From contig NZ_CP079203.1 of assembly GCF_019297835.1 (NCBI RefSeq), positions 124,001-188,000 of the forward strand: a stretch of DNA of 64,000 bases, given 5' to 3'. The position numbers and the translations under genes are program-made. This stretch comes from Sphingomonas sanguinis (GTDB lineage Bacteria; Pseudomonadota; Alphaproteobacteria; Sphingomonadales; Sphingomonadaceae). Below are positions 17,439 through 25,072 of the stretch, in pieces; position 1 is the stretch's first letter; each line of letters begins with the position of its first letter. The notes beneath the pieces are model-generated. The model worked only from the letters and a program-made list of their open reading frames with translations. It did no database searches and was not told the DNA's origin.

Positions 17439-17512
17439 CTACCAAGTGATCGGTAGGCAGGCAAGTGCGCGCTTGCGTGCTGGGCGTCAAGGTCTATCTA
17501 CCACTTGGTCGG
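17439..17512. promoter_or_regulatory. Two operator-like elements between GST and TetR genes
   Basis: CTACCAAGTGATCGGTAG (17439-17456) is an inverted repeat with CTACC/GGTAG arms. CTACCACTTGGTCGG (17498-17512) matches its first 15 bases at 12 positions and contains ACCA..TGGT symmetry. Two related half-palindromes in a short divergent promoter region suit a TetR dimer pair. Confidence 0.55.
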
Positions 17513-17533
17513 GTTGGCGGGACGGGTGGAGCA

Positions 17534-18100
17534 ATGGCGGTTTCAACATCCAGGGAAGCGGTGCTGGCCGCCGCACGGCGGACCGCGATGGCGCATGGCT
17601 ATAACGGCCTCAACTTCCGTGACATCGCGGCTGAAGTCGGGATCAAGGCGCCCAGCATCCATCATCACTTCGCGACGAAGGCCGATCTCGGTGCGGCGGT
17701 GGCGCGGCGCTATTGGGAGGACACGGTGGCGCAACTGGCGGCGATCGAGGACGAAGCGCCCGAGCCGCTTGCCGCTCTGCGCCGCTATCCGGAGATTTTC
17801 CGGGCTTCGCTGTCGAACGACAACCGCATCTGCCTGTCGAGCTTCATGGCGGCCGAATATGACGATCTTCCCGAGCCTGTGAAAACCGAGGTTCAGTGCT
17901 TTGCCGACGTTAACGTCGCCTGGCTGGGTAAGCTGCTGATCGACGCCAAGGTTGTCGAACCGGCCGAAAGCGAAGTCCGGGCACGCGCCATCTATGCAGC
18001 GGTGGCGGGCGCGCAACTCTTCGCAAGGGGGCGATCGGACATCGCGCTCTTCGACACGATGATCGCCAGCTACCGCGCGGTGGGGCTGTTGCCGGCATAG
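17534..18100 (+). CDS. TetR-family transcriptional regulator
   Basis: A 188-residue regulator: REAVLAAARRTAMAHGYNGL, then recognition helix IKAPSIHHHFATKADLGAAV. The C-terminal part fits the LmrA/YxaF-type group. The start at 17534 (MAVSTSREAV) follows GGGTGGAG; earlier in-frame codons overlap the operator elements. It is divergent from the GST and probably represses it in response to an electrophile or aromatic compound (inferred). Confidence 0.9.
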   Translation: MAVSTSREAVLAAARRTAMAHGYNGLNFRDIAAEVGIKAPSIHHHFATKADLGAAVARRYWEDTVAQLAAIEDEAPEPLAALRRYPEIFRASLSNDNRICLSSFMAAEYDDLPEPVKTEVQCFADVNVAWLGKLLIDAKVVEPAESEVRARAIYAAVAGAQLFARGRSDIALFDTMIASYRAVGLLPA

Positions 18101-18480
18101 GTGCCGGGACGAACCGCTAAACTTAAAACCGCGCTTCGGTCCGCGTGCCTCGCTGTTTCGGCCAGGAAGGACCAGCCATCGACGGACAAGCGTTCCTGCA
18201 TGCACCACTGCGCCGACACGTCTCTTGCTAGCGCCCAATACCGTCCAAATCGCAATTGAAAATTGTGCCAATCCACTGTAGCAATGGGCTGTGCAGGCGG
18301 TACCTGCGCGCTGGTGGAATCAAGTACTTAGCTCGCAGATGCGTCGGGACGGGAATCCTGCCGCCCCAGCCATCTGCCTAAAATCCCAGCCAATTGTCTG
18401 CTAAGTATCTGAAGACGCTGGTTGATTATCAGGGTCGGCCGTTGGCACCTGCACAATTGTGCATCGGATTGTGCCAACGC
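18101..18480. other. Intergenic stretch before a broken recombinase
   Basis: About 380 bases with no gene recognised. The short words AATTGTGCCAATCC (near 18260) and ATTGTGCCAACG (near 18468) recur and may mark old junctions, but no att core could be fixed. Confidence 0.4.
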
Positions 18481-18499
18481 GCTGGCCGGGAAGGCCGCG

Positions 18500-18865
18500 G
18501 TTTTTGACTGTCTTCAACATGTATATCGGCGCGGGCACATTTTCTTGCGACGCCGAATTCACCGTTTATTGGATAATGGCACCCTAGATGTCCGGCTGTC
18601 GCTGCGGACCACCGACCGGAAGGCAGCGCGCAACATGGGGGCGGCGCTCACGGGGGTGACGCCGAGGGTGCTGGAGATGCTCGACAGGCGGGCCAAGCAG
18701 AAGACCGATATCACCGAGCAGGAACTCCAGGCGATCGCCAAGGCGATGTACGAGGAGAGTCTGGCGGAGGTGTGCACCTGCAGCGATCGACGCCGTACGA
18801 TGTCGAGAACCACTCGGCCGCCAATCTGGCGTTCGTCGATTATTTCGAGCGGCTGAGCGCGTTGG
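18500..18865 (+). pseudogene. Truncated, frameshifted tyrosine-recombinase remnant
   Basis: In one frame (18500-18773) YRRGHIFLRRRIHRLLDNG and DVRLSLRTTDRKAARNMGAA resemble the N-terminal arm/core-binding region of phage-type integrases with a DUF6538 head. After TEQELQAIAKAMYEESLAEV the sequence continues in the next frame (18772-18865) as LQRSTPYDVENHSAANLAF and VDYFERLSAL. The catalytic domain is missing. A frameshift near 18772 and loss of the C-terminal part mark it as a dead integrase, possibly the scar of a lost island. Confidence 0.65.
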
Positions 18866-19245
18866 CGACAATATTACTCTGGTCGATACTGCCCGGTGCG
18901 ATTGCCCGGTCGCTTCCCGCTAGCTGGCCTGTGCCTAATTGGATGGCAGCCAGGATCGTTGGATCGGAAATGGTAAATAATGGCGAAGACGTCAAAGTGG
19001 GGACCAACCCTGAAGCGCAGCCGAACGGCCACTAAGTAACCAAATCCTAAAATCCCCTGAATTGATAGAAATGCCGAAGGCGGGCATTCCATGAGGCATC
19101 TCGATCGAACCATGGTGGTTGCACGAACCCGCTGCGCGGGAGGGGCGTGCGGGGCATGGTTGAGGTGATACAACGGGCGTTGCGCGCCGGTTGAGCCCTG
19201 CGGGCGAGAGGCAGAGCATCGGGGTTCCACGAAAGGAGCCCTGCC
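18866..19245. other. Noncoding stretch, probable 5' end of the IS91-type element
   Basis: No gene is supported. It contains small hairpins (ATGCC/GGCAT near 19070; CCCGC/GCGGG near 19130) and ends with AAAGGAG before the recombinase gene. The left boundary of the element cannot be fixed from this sequence alone. Confidence 0.4.
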
Positions 19246-20154
19246 ATGACCATTATTGCCCCGGTTGTTGCCGTCAGCCCGCTACGCCAGCGTCTCATCG
19301 ACGAGATGGATATGCGCCGTTTCGGTCACGAGACGCAGCGTAACTACATCCGCGATGTCGGCCGGTTCGCCACGTTCCTCGGGCGCCCGCCGGACACGGC
19401 AACGGCGGAGGATGTCCGGCGCTTCCAGATCGAGCAATGTGACCTGGGCGTGCCGGCACCGACCATGAACGCCATCGTGTCGGCGCTGCGGTTCTTCTTC
19501 ACGCAGACGCTCGACCGGCCGGACCTGGCGCGCAAGCTGGTCCGCATGCGGCACGTGCGCAAGCTGCCGGTGGTGCTGAGCCAGGACGAGGTGGCGCGGC
19601 TGCTCGCGGCGACCACGTGCCTGAAGCATCAGGCGGCGTTGTCCGTCGCCTATGGCGCGGGGTTGCGCGCGTCCGAGATCGCCGCGCTCAAGGTCCGCGA
19701 CATCGACAGCGAGCGCATGCTGCTCCGGGTCGAGCGCGGCAAGGGCGGACGGTACCGGAACGCCATGCTCCCGGCCGGGCTGCTGGCGTTGCTGCGGGAA
19801 TGGTGGCGGGTCGGTCGGCGGGAGGGTGTGTTGCACGTCGATGGCTGGCTGTTCCCCGGCCAGCACTATCTCAAGCCAGTCAGCACCCGGCAGTTGCACC
19901 GTATCGTCGTCGAGGCGAGCGTGGCGGCGGGCATCGGCAAGCGGGTTGGGCCGCACACGCTGCGGCACTGCTTCGCCACGCATCTTCTCGAGGATGGTAT
20001 CGACGTCCGCATCATCCAGACGCTGCTGGGGCACGCGAAGCTGGAGACCACCGCCTATTACACGCAGGTCGCCACCCGGGTGTTGCGCAACGTCACCAGC
20101 CCATTCGACCGGCTGGCGGCAACCGCCAGAGAAGCAAGGGCGTCGAGCGGCTGA
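19246..20154 (+). CDS. Tyrosine recombinase/integrase of an IS91-type element
   Basis: A 302-residue phage-integrase-family protein. The N-terminal core-binding domain (LRQRLIDEMDMRRFGHETQ) is followed by the catalytic domain with the active-site set: Arg in YGAGLRASEIAAL, HTLRHCFATHLLEDG (His-x-x-Arg), LLGHAKLETT (His) and the nucleophile Tyr in AYYTQV. All catalytic residues are present. AAGGAG precedes the ATG. Only six bases separate it from the transposase downstream, so the two are expressed together; this pairing is known for a group of IS91-family elements. Confidence 0.9.
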   Translation: MTIIAPVVAVSPLRQRLIDEMDMRRFGHETQRNYIRDVGRFATFLGRPPDTATAEDVRRFQIEQCDLGVPAPTMNAIVSALRFFFTQTLDRPDLARKLVRMRHVRKLPVVLSQDEVARLLAATTCLKHQAALSVAYGAGLRASEIAALKVRDIDSERMLLRVERGKGGRYRNAMLPAGLLALLREWWRVGRREGVLHVDGWLFPGQHYLKPVSTRQLHRIVVEASVAAGIGKRVGPHTLRHCFATHLLEDGIDVRIIQTLLGHAKLETTAYYTQVATRVLRNVTSPFDRLAATAREARASSG

Positions 20155-20160
20155 GCGGGC

Positions 20161-21354
20161 ATGCGCGCCTCCATCGAGGTCGCCGACATCTTCCGTGCCG
20201 CAGGTCCTGCGTACCGGGCTGCCCGCGCCGGGCATCTGAGCCTCGACCAGCTCAAGGTCATGTCGGCCATCGAACATTGCCGCACCGCCGTCATGGGCGG
20301 GCACGTCGAAGCCTGTACCGACTGCGGGCACTGGCGGGTTGCCTATAACTCCTGCCGCAACCGGCACTGCCCGCGATGCCAGGGCGCGGCCGCGCGGACG
20401 TGGCTTGCCGAGCGCGAAGCCGACCTGCTGCCGGTCGGCTATTTCCATGTCGTCTTCACGCTGCCGGCCGAGGTCGCCGACATTGCGCTCCAGAACAAGG
20501 CGGCGGTCTATGGGCTGCTGTTCCAGGCGGCGTCCGGGACGATGACGACCATCGCTGCGGACCCGAAGCATCTGGGTGCCCGTATCGGCATCACCGCGGT
20601 GCTCCATACGTGGGGCTCGGCGATGACCCATCATCCGCACATCCACATGATTGTGCCGGGTGGCGGGCTGTCGCCGGACGGCAGCCGCTGGGTGTCGTCA
20701 CGCCCGGCGTTTCTGCTGCCGGTGCGCGTGCTGGGAAAGCTCTTCCGCCGCCTGTTCCTGACCCGGCTGATGGCCCTGCACGACGCCGGGCGGCTCGCCT
20801 TCCATGGCAGCCTCGCGCACCTCGCCGACCGGCGGGCGTTCCTGCGCCACATGGCACCGATCCGGAAGAAGCGCTGGGTGGTCTACGCCAAGCCGCCGTT
20901 TGCCGGACCGGAGACGGTGCTCGCCTATCTGTCGCGCTACACCCACCGCGTTGCGATCTCGAACAGTCGGCTGCTGCGCTTAGACGAGACCGGCGTCACC
21001 TTCCGCTACAAGGATTACCGCCGGGGTGGTGCTGAACGACAGCAGGTCATGACGCTGGCCGCCGAGGAGTTCATCCGTCGGTTCCTGCTCCACGTCCTGC
21101 CCAAGGGCTTCCACCGCATCCGCCACTACGGCCTGCTCGCCGGCGCCACCCGCAAGGCGCATCTCGAACGTGCCCGCGAACTGCTTGGGGTTGTGCAGCC
21201 TGTCGCGCCCGATGCTCCGGTCGAACCGGACGACATCCGACCGCCATGCCCGTGTTGCGGCGGGCGTATGGTCGTCGTCGAAACCTTCGAGCGCCAATGC
21301 CAGCCCCGCGCTCCGCCGGCCCATGCTCTTCTATCCGGGATGCAGGCGTCGTGA
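20161..21354 (+). CDS. IS91-family transposase (HUH/Y2 single-strand transposase)
   Basis: A 397-residue protein. The N-terminal zinc finger is CTDCGHWRVAYNSCRNRHCP followed by CQGAAARTWLAER. The catalytic HUH motif is in MTHHPHIHMIVPGGG, and the two tyrosines of the Y2 site are in VLAYLSRYTHRVA. A second zinc-binding cluster CPCCGGRM lies near the end. The domain order and the Y-x3-Y spacing identify the IS91/IS801/IS1294 group. The last residues (QCQPRAPPAHALLSGMQAS) read as a slightly altered tail, but the catalytic part is complete. Confidence 0.92.
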   Translation: MRASIEVADIFRAAGPAYRAARAGHLSLDQLKVMSAIEHCRTAVMGGHVEACTDCGHWRVAYNSCRNRHCPRCQGAAARTWLAEREADLLPVGYFHVVFTLPAEVADIALQNKAAVYGLLFQAASGTMTTIAADPKHLGARIGITAVLHTWGSAMTHHPHIHMIVPGGGLSPDGSRWVSSRPAFLLPVRVLGKLFRRLFLTRLMALHDAGRLAFHGSLAHLADRRAFLRHMAPIRKKRWVVYAKPPFAGPETVLAYLSRYTHRVAISNSRLLRLDETGVTFRYKDYRRGGAERQQVMTLAAEEFIRRFLLHVLPKGFHRIRHYGLLAGATRKAHLERARELLGVVQPVAPDAPVEPDDIRPPCPCCGGRMVVVETFERQCQPRAPPAHALLSGMQAS

Positions 21355-21659
21355 CCCGGCACGGCCCGAGAGCAACATACCCCGCAGCGCCGGTGCTCGC
21401 GGAGACGGTGCCATCCGCGCCGACCGCCGCCAGAGCGCTGGCCACGTCGACTGTTACCGGGCTGTCCCCGCCGGTGAACCCATCCTGCTCACCCGATTCC
21501 GGACGGTCCACCTTCAGGGGCGCGTCCACATATGCCGTGTTGCTGCGCACCCCAGCAGGCCGGAAACCGAAAACCCCATAGCGCACCGCTTGCGGCCCGC
21601 GGGTTCGGGCTTCCAAGACTTTCGTACGCCTGCCGGCATCCGAAACTCTTCAGGGAATT

Positions 21660-21712
21660 GGAATGGCCGCTTTCGAGTAGCAATCGCGGAGAAGCGGACC
21701 TTCGTTCAGGCG
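21660..21712 (+). repeat. Two-copy 53-bp repeat, first copy
   Basis: Begins GGAATGGCCGCTTTCG, then GAAGCGGACCTTCG, ends TCAGGCG. It matches the copy at 21753 at most positions, including both conserved ends. The sequence is unrelated in order to the 59-bp family. Confidence 0.6.
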
Positions 21713-21752
21713 TCAGGGCAGGGAATTTCAGCGCCCGCCGGTGGCGAATAGC

Positions 21753-21804
21753 GGAATGGCTGCCTCCGCGTGCCGAAAGCGATAAGCGGACGTCCGCTCA
21801 GGCG
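21753..21804 (+). repeat. Two-copy 52-bp repeat, second copy
   Basis: Begins GGAATGGCTGCCTCCG, then TAAGCGGACGTCCG, ends TCAGGCG. Same orientation as the copy 93 bases upstream. Confidence 0.6.
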
Positions 21805-21944
21805 GTGGGGCATGCTCAACCCTTTTGTATTCCTCTGACTACTGATCTCGGTTCTCAGCTCGATTTTGGACGCTGTTTGCGATTGTGAGGCCGGGGGATG
21901 ATTCTTGCCTTGCGATTTTGCCAATTTCAGCTGACGGACAAGTC

Positions 21945-22847
21945 ATGGTTCCTCTGAACTGCGAAATACTCGATCTGCGAGCCATCATTGCGATCGCCGA
22001 TGGGAAGAGCTTTCAGCGCGCGGCGGATCAGCTGAATCTGTCTCAGCCTGCGGTCAGCCGTCGTATCCAGAAGCTGGAGCTGACGGTCGGCACGGCGTTG
22101 CTGGAACGTACGACCCGTAGTGTGAGACTGACCCCAGCCGGGGAGGAGGTCGTCCCGTTATTGCGTCGTTTGCTTGAAGAACTCGACACTTCCCTTCTTG
22201 GCCTGATGGCTTTGGGCGAGAGGCAAGCTGGCCGACTGACAATCGCCAGTATCCCGAGTGCGACCGTTCGTTTCTTGCCAGAGGTGCTCGAACTATTCGG
22301 GCGCGAGTATCGCAATGTACGTGTTCGCGTACTCGATCTATCCGCCACCGAATGCGCCGAAGCGGTTCGAACAGGTGAGGCGGAGTTCGGCATCACGCTG
22401 CCTGTGACATCCGACGGAGACCTTACCTTCGAGCCTTTGACGGACGATCCCTATGGGCTGGTCTGCCGCCGCGACGATCCACTTGCGGATTTGGCCGACC
22501 CCAGTTGGTCTGATCTGAGCGATTTGCGGCTTGTGACAGTTCACATGGGCAGTGGGAATCGAACGACGCTCGATGCCGGACTAGCGCGTGCCGGCATCGA
22601 TTTACGCTGGTTCTATGAGGTGACGCGTCTGACTTCCGCGCTCGCACTTGTGCAGGCTGGGCTGGGGCAGTCGGTGCTGCCGCAGCTTGCCTGTCAGGGG
22701 CCTGATCCGCGTGATCTCGTCTGGCGGCCTCTGAAGGGGGCGGAAGTGGTGAGGACGATCGGCGTATTGCGGCGCGCCTCGGTGCCATTGTCGCCGACGG
22801 CATCGAGGTTAATGGCGTTGCTCGCCGCTGCCTGGGGCAACCGATAG
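21945..22847 (+). CDS. LysR-family transcriptional regulator
   Basis: A 300-residue LysR protein: LDLRAIIAIADGKSFQRAAD, then LSQPAVSRRIQKLELTVGTA with the recognition helix, and a substrate-binding domain. The start at 21945 (MVPLNCEILDL) fits the family; 20 codons upstream are open but unsupported. Its 3' end overlaps the convergent dicarboxylate symporter by 39 bases. It is the only regulator in the organic-acid transport region and probably acts at the symporter / binding-protein promoter region, which has LysR-type palindromes. Confidence 0.92.
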   Translation: MVPLNCEILDLRAIIAIADGKSFQRAADQLNLSQPAVSRRIQKLELTVGTALLERTTRSVRLTPAGEEVVPLLRRLLEELDTSLLGLMALGERQAGRLTIASIPSATVRFLPEVLELFGREYRNVRVRVLDLSATECAEAVRTGEAEFGITLPVTSDGDLTFEPLTDDPYGLVCRRDDPLADLADPSWSDLSDLRLVTVHMGSGNRTTLDAGLARAGIDLRWFYEVTRLTSALALVQAGLGQSVLPQLACQGPDPRDLVWRPLKGAEVVRTIGVLRRASVPLSPTASRLMALLAAAWGNR

Positions 22848-24056
22848 CCGCCTGCCGCTCCACCGGGTAACGAGGAGCGACGCCGCGACGTTTGCCGTTC
22901 CGCTCGTCAGAGCCCGAATTTCGGACAGGAAGCGGTCGATCGCGATCAACATGGCGGAGGCCCCGATCGGTATGTCGGGAAGGAGTGACAGGGTAAGCAG
23001 CAACGCCGAAAAGCCGCTGCCGGTCACCCCTGCTGCGGCCTTAGACGTGATCAGCATGACACTCATGTAGACCAGGATGCGCTCAGGCGAGAGGGCGACG
23101 TTCAGCGCCTCGCCCAGAAACAGGGTTGCGACGATCAGATAGACGGCCGTACCCGCCAGGTTGAGGGAATAGCCGAGCGGTATGGTGAGCCCGACGATAC
23201 TGCGTGGACAGCCCAGCCCTTCCAACTTCTCGATCAGGCGGGGCAGAACGACCTCGGTCGACGATGTGCCGAGGACGATTAGAATTTCTTCGCGGAAGGT
23301 GCGCAGCAACGTGCCGCCACTCAATCCCGTCACAACCCGCACGGTGATGACAAGTCCGACGATCAGTGCGCCGCATGCCACCGCAAGCGTTGCGAACAGA
23401 AGCCCGAGCGAACCGATGAAGCCGATGCCATAGGTGCCGACGGTATAGGCGATAGCACCAAACGCCCCGACCGGGGCGGCGCGGATAAGGAAGCCGAAGA
23501 TCGCGAACTGCAACCGCGTCAGCGCCTCGACCCCACGCATGATCGGCGCGCCGACCTCGCCAATGCGAAGCAGCCCGAAGCCGACCAGCCCCGCGACGAA
23601 CAGCACCGGCAGGACATCGCCTGCGGTGAAGGCAGAAAACAGCGTATCGGGGACCATCCGAACCAGGAAATCGCCAGGGCCAGCAACGTGCTTTCCCGCG
23701 AGTTGCCGCTGCACCTCGCCAGCGGCATCTCCATAAGGTGGAAGGGGGAGTCCGCGACCGGGCTGCATGACCAGTGTCACGGCCAGTCCGATGCCGAGCG
23801 CTACGATTGTTATGCCAAGGAAGACGATCAGACTGCGGAGCACCGTCGTGCCGGTGTCACGTGCGGCCCCGTGCCGGACGATCCCCTCAACGATGGTGCA
23901 GAATAGGACCGGCGGCACCATCATCCGCATCGCCTTGACGAAGGCGATCCCTAAGGGGCCAAGGTCGCGGCCGAAGACCGGGGCGAGATATCCGATCGCT
24001 GTCCCCGCGACTATGCCCAGCAGCATCTGGACGTACAGGTGACGGAACAGGCGCAC
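22809..24056 (-). CDS. Dicarboxylate/cation symporter (DctA-type, DAACS family)
   Basis: A 415-residue inner-membrane carrier of the SLC1/DAACS family. Features are MRMMVPPVLFCTIVEGI in an early helix, the re-entrant loop LGTSSTEVVLPRLIEKL (the SSSE-type motif), GLTIPLGYSLNLAGTAVYL (substrate and sodium site), and MLITSKAAAGVTGSGF. Members import C4-dicarboxylates or amino acids with protons or sodium. The motifs resemble DctA but vary (SSTE for SSSE), so the exact substrate is open. It is divergent from a binding-protein gene, with two perfect palindromes between them. Confidence 0.9.
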   Translation of the reverse strand: MRLFRHLYVQMLLGIVAGTAIGYLAPVFGRDLGPLGIAFVKAMRMMVPPVLFCTIVEGIVRHGAARDTGTTVLRSLIVFLGITIVALGIGLAVTLVMQPGRGLPLPPYGDAAGEVQRQLAGKHVAGPGDFLVRMVPDTLFSAFTAGDVLPVLFVAGLVGFGLLRIGEVGAPIMRGVEALTRLQFAIFGFLIRAAPVGAFGAIAYTVGTYGIGFIGSLGLLFATLAVACGALIVGLVITVRVVTGLSGGTLLRTFREEILIVLGTSSTEVVLPRLIEKLEGLGCPRSIVGLTIPLGYSLNLAGTAVYLIVATLFLGEALNVALSPERILVYMSVMLITSKAAAGVTGSGFSALLLTLSLLPDIPIGASAMLIAIDRFLSEIRALTSGTANVAASLLVTRWSGRRLSVAPGSGEQRH

Positions 24057-24069
24057 GTTAATCTCCTAA

Positions 24070-24117
24070 TTATGCGCCTAACGCATAAGACGAACCGATC
24101 ATTGCATTTGATCGGTT
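24070..24117. promoter_or_regulatory. Two perfect inverted repeats between dctA-like and binding-protein genes
   Basis: TTATGCG-N5-CGCATAA (24070-24088) has 7-base arms and the T-N11-A shape of a LysR box. AACCGATCA-N7-TGATCGGTT (24093-24117) has perfect 9-base arms. Both are in the 158-base gap between divergent transport genes. Confidence 0.6.
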
Positions 24118-24214
24118 GACCGCCGGTAATGCTTATTGGCGCGCAAGGCGTGGTGGCTCAAGCCTCCACCGAACAGAGAACCCGCGCCAAGCGGGGCGGA
24201 CGAGAGGTGTTCCG

Positions 24215-25072
24215 ATGAGATTTGAAAGATTTGCGCCCTGGGCAGGGGTTGCGCCATACGGCGTGCGACGCAGGGGCCTCCGAACCGCGCTCTTGCTGAG
24301 CCTTGCGACGCTGACCGGTCCGTCCTTCGCGCGGGATACCAAGCCAGCCACGATACATGAGCTTCACGTCGTGACCTCGGGCGGCTTCACCACGGCGTTC
24401 GCCGCGCTGGCCAAGCAATATGAGCGAGAAACGGGCGTCCATATCGTTACCGAACATGGGCCGTCCATGGGCGACACGCCGCAGGCGATCCCCGCCCGGC
24501 TTGCTCGACGTGAGGATGCCGACGTCGTTATCCTGGCGCGTAGTGGCCTCGACAAGCTGGCCCATGCCGGCACCGTGACTGCCGACACGGTGACCGATCT
24601 CGGCCTGTCCAAGATTGCGGTCGCCGTGAAGGCGGGCGCGCCAGTTCCGAATATCAGTACGCCGGACGCGGTTCGCGACACGCTGATCCATGCCAAGTCG
24701 GTCGCATGGTCCGATAGCGCGTCGGGCGTCTATATCCAGTCGACGATGCTCGATAAGCTGGGCATCGCCGATCAGGTTCGTCCCAAGGGCCGGATGATCC
24801 CCGCCACGCCTGTCGGTCGTATCGTCGCTCGAGGCCAAGCCGAGATCGGCTTCCAGCAATTGAGCGAGTTGAAGCCGGTCCGGGGCATCCGCATAGTTGG
24901 TCTGCTTCCCGCTTCGCTCCAGAAGGTCACGCCTTTCTCCGCGGGCGTCGTCGCCTATTCCCCGCATCAAACCGAGGCCAGGGCGCTGATCGCCTATCTC
25001 GCCTCGGCCAAAGCTCATCCAATCATCCGCGACAGCGGACTGGAACCCCCATCGCAAAAGGCCAAGCCATGA
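24215..25072 (+). CDS. ModA-like periplasmic solute-binding protein
   Basis: A 285-residue protein with a signal peptide (RRRGLRTALLLSLATLTGPSFA; start at 24215 after GAGAGG). The mature part has the extracellular-binding fold of ModA-like proteins: LHVVTSGGFTTAFAAL at the N terminus and DADVVILARSGLDKLAHAG, SDSASGVYIQSTMLDKLGI and AEIGFQQLSELKPV in the body. No ABC permease or ATPase follows. Instead it overlaps the next gene, an MFS carrier, by 4 bases. The ligand is unknown; an organic acid is likely from context, not molybdate. Confidence 0.82.
   Translation: MRFERFAPWAGVAPYGVRRRGLRTALLLSLATLTGPSFARDTKPATIHELHVVTSGGFTTAFAALAKQYERETGVHIVTEHGPSMGDTPQAIPARLARREDADVVILARSGLDKLAHAGTVTADTVTDLGLSKIAVAVKAGAPVPNISTPDAVRDTLIHAKSVAWSDSASGVYIQSTMLDKLGIADQVRPKGRMIPATPVGRIVARGQAEIGFQQLSELKPVRGIRIVGLLPASLQKVTPFSAGVVAYSPHQTEARALIAYLASAKAHPIIRDSGLEPPSQKAKP

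Larger units (their letters stand above)
19246..21354 (+). mobile_element. IS91-family element (recombinase plus HUH transposase), core region
   Basis: The two-gene unit is tyrosine recombinase plus Y2-type HUH transposase. IS91 elements move by single-strand rolling-circle transfer and lack terminal inverted repeats and target duplications, so outer ends cannot be placed by eye. They probably lie within about 200 bases before 19246 and about 250 bases after 21354. Confidence 0.75.
21355..21944. other. Noncoding stretch with IS91 right end and a two-copy repeat
   Basis: About 590 bases. The first 250 probably include the right end (rolling-circle origin side) of the IS91-type element. The remainder holds two copies of a 52-53 bp repeat (21660 and 21753) and the promoter region of the LysR gene. 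Confidence 0.5.

Noticed and set aside
19282..20646. Very long minus-strand frame (454 codons) opposite the IS91 genes
   Set aside because: Composition and lack of motifs show it is the antisense shadow of the recombinase and transposase.
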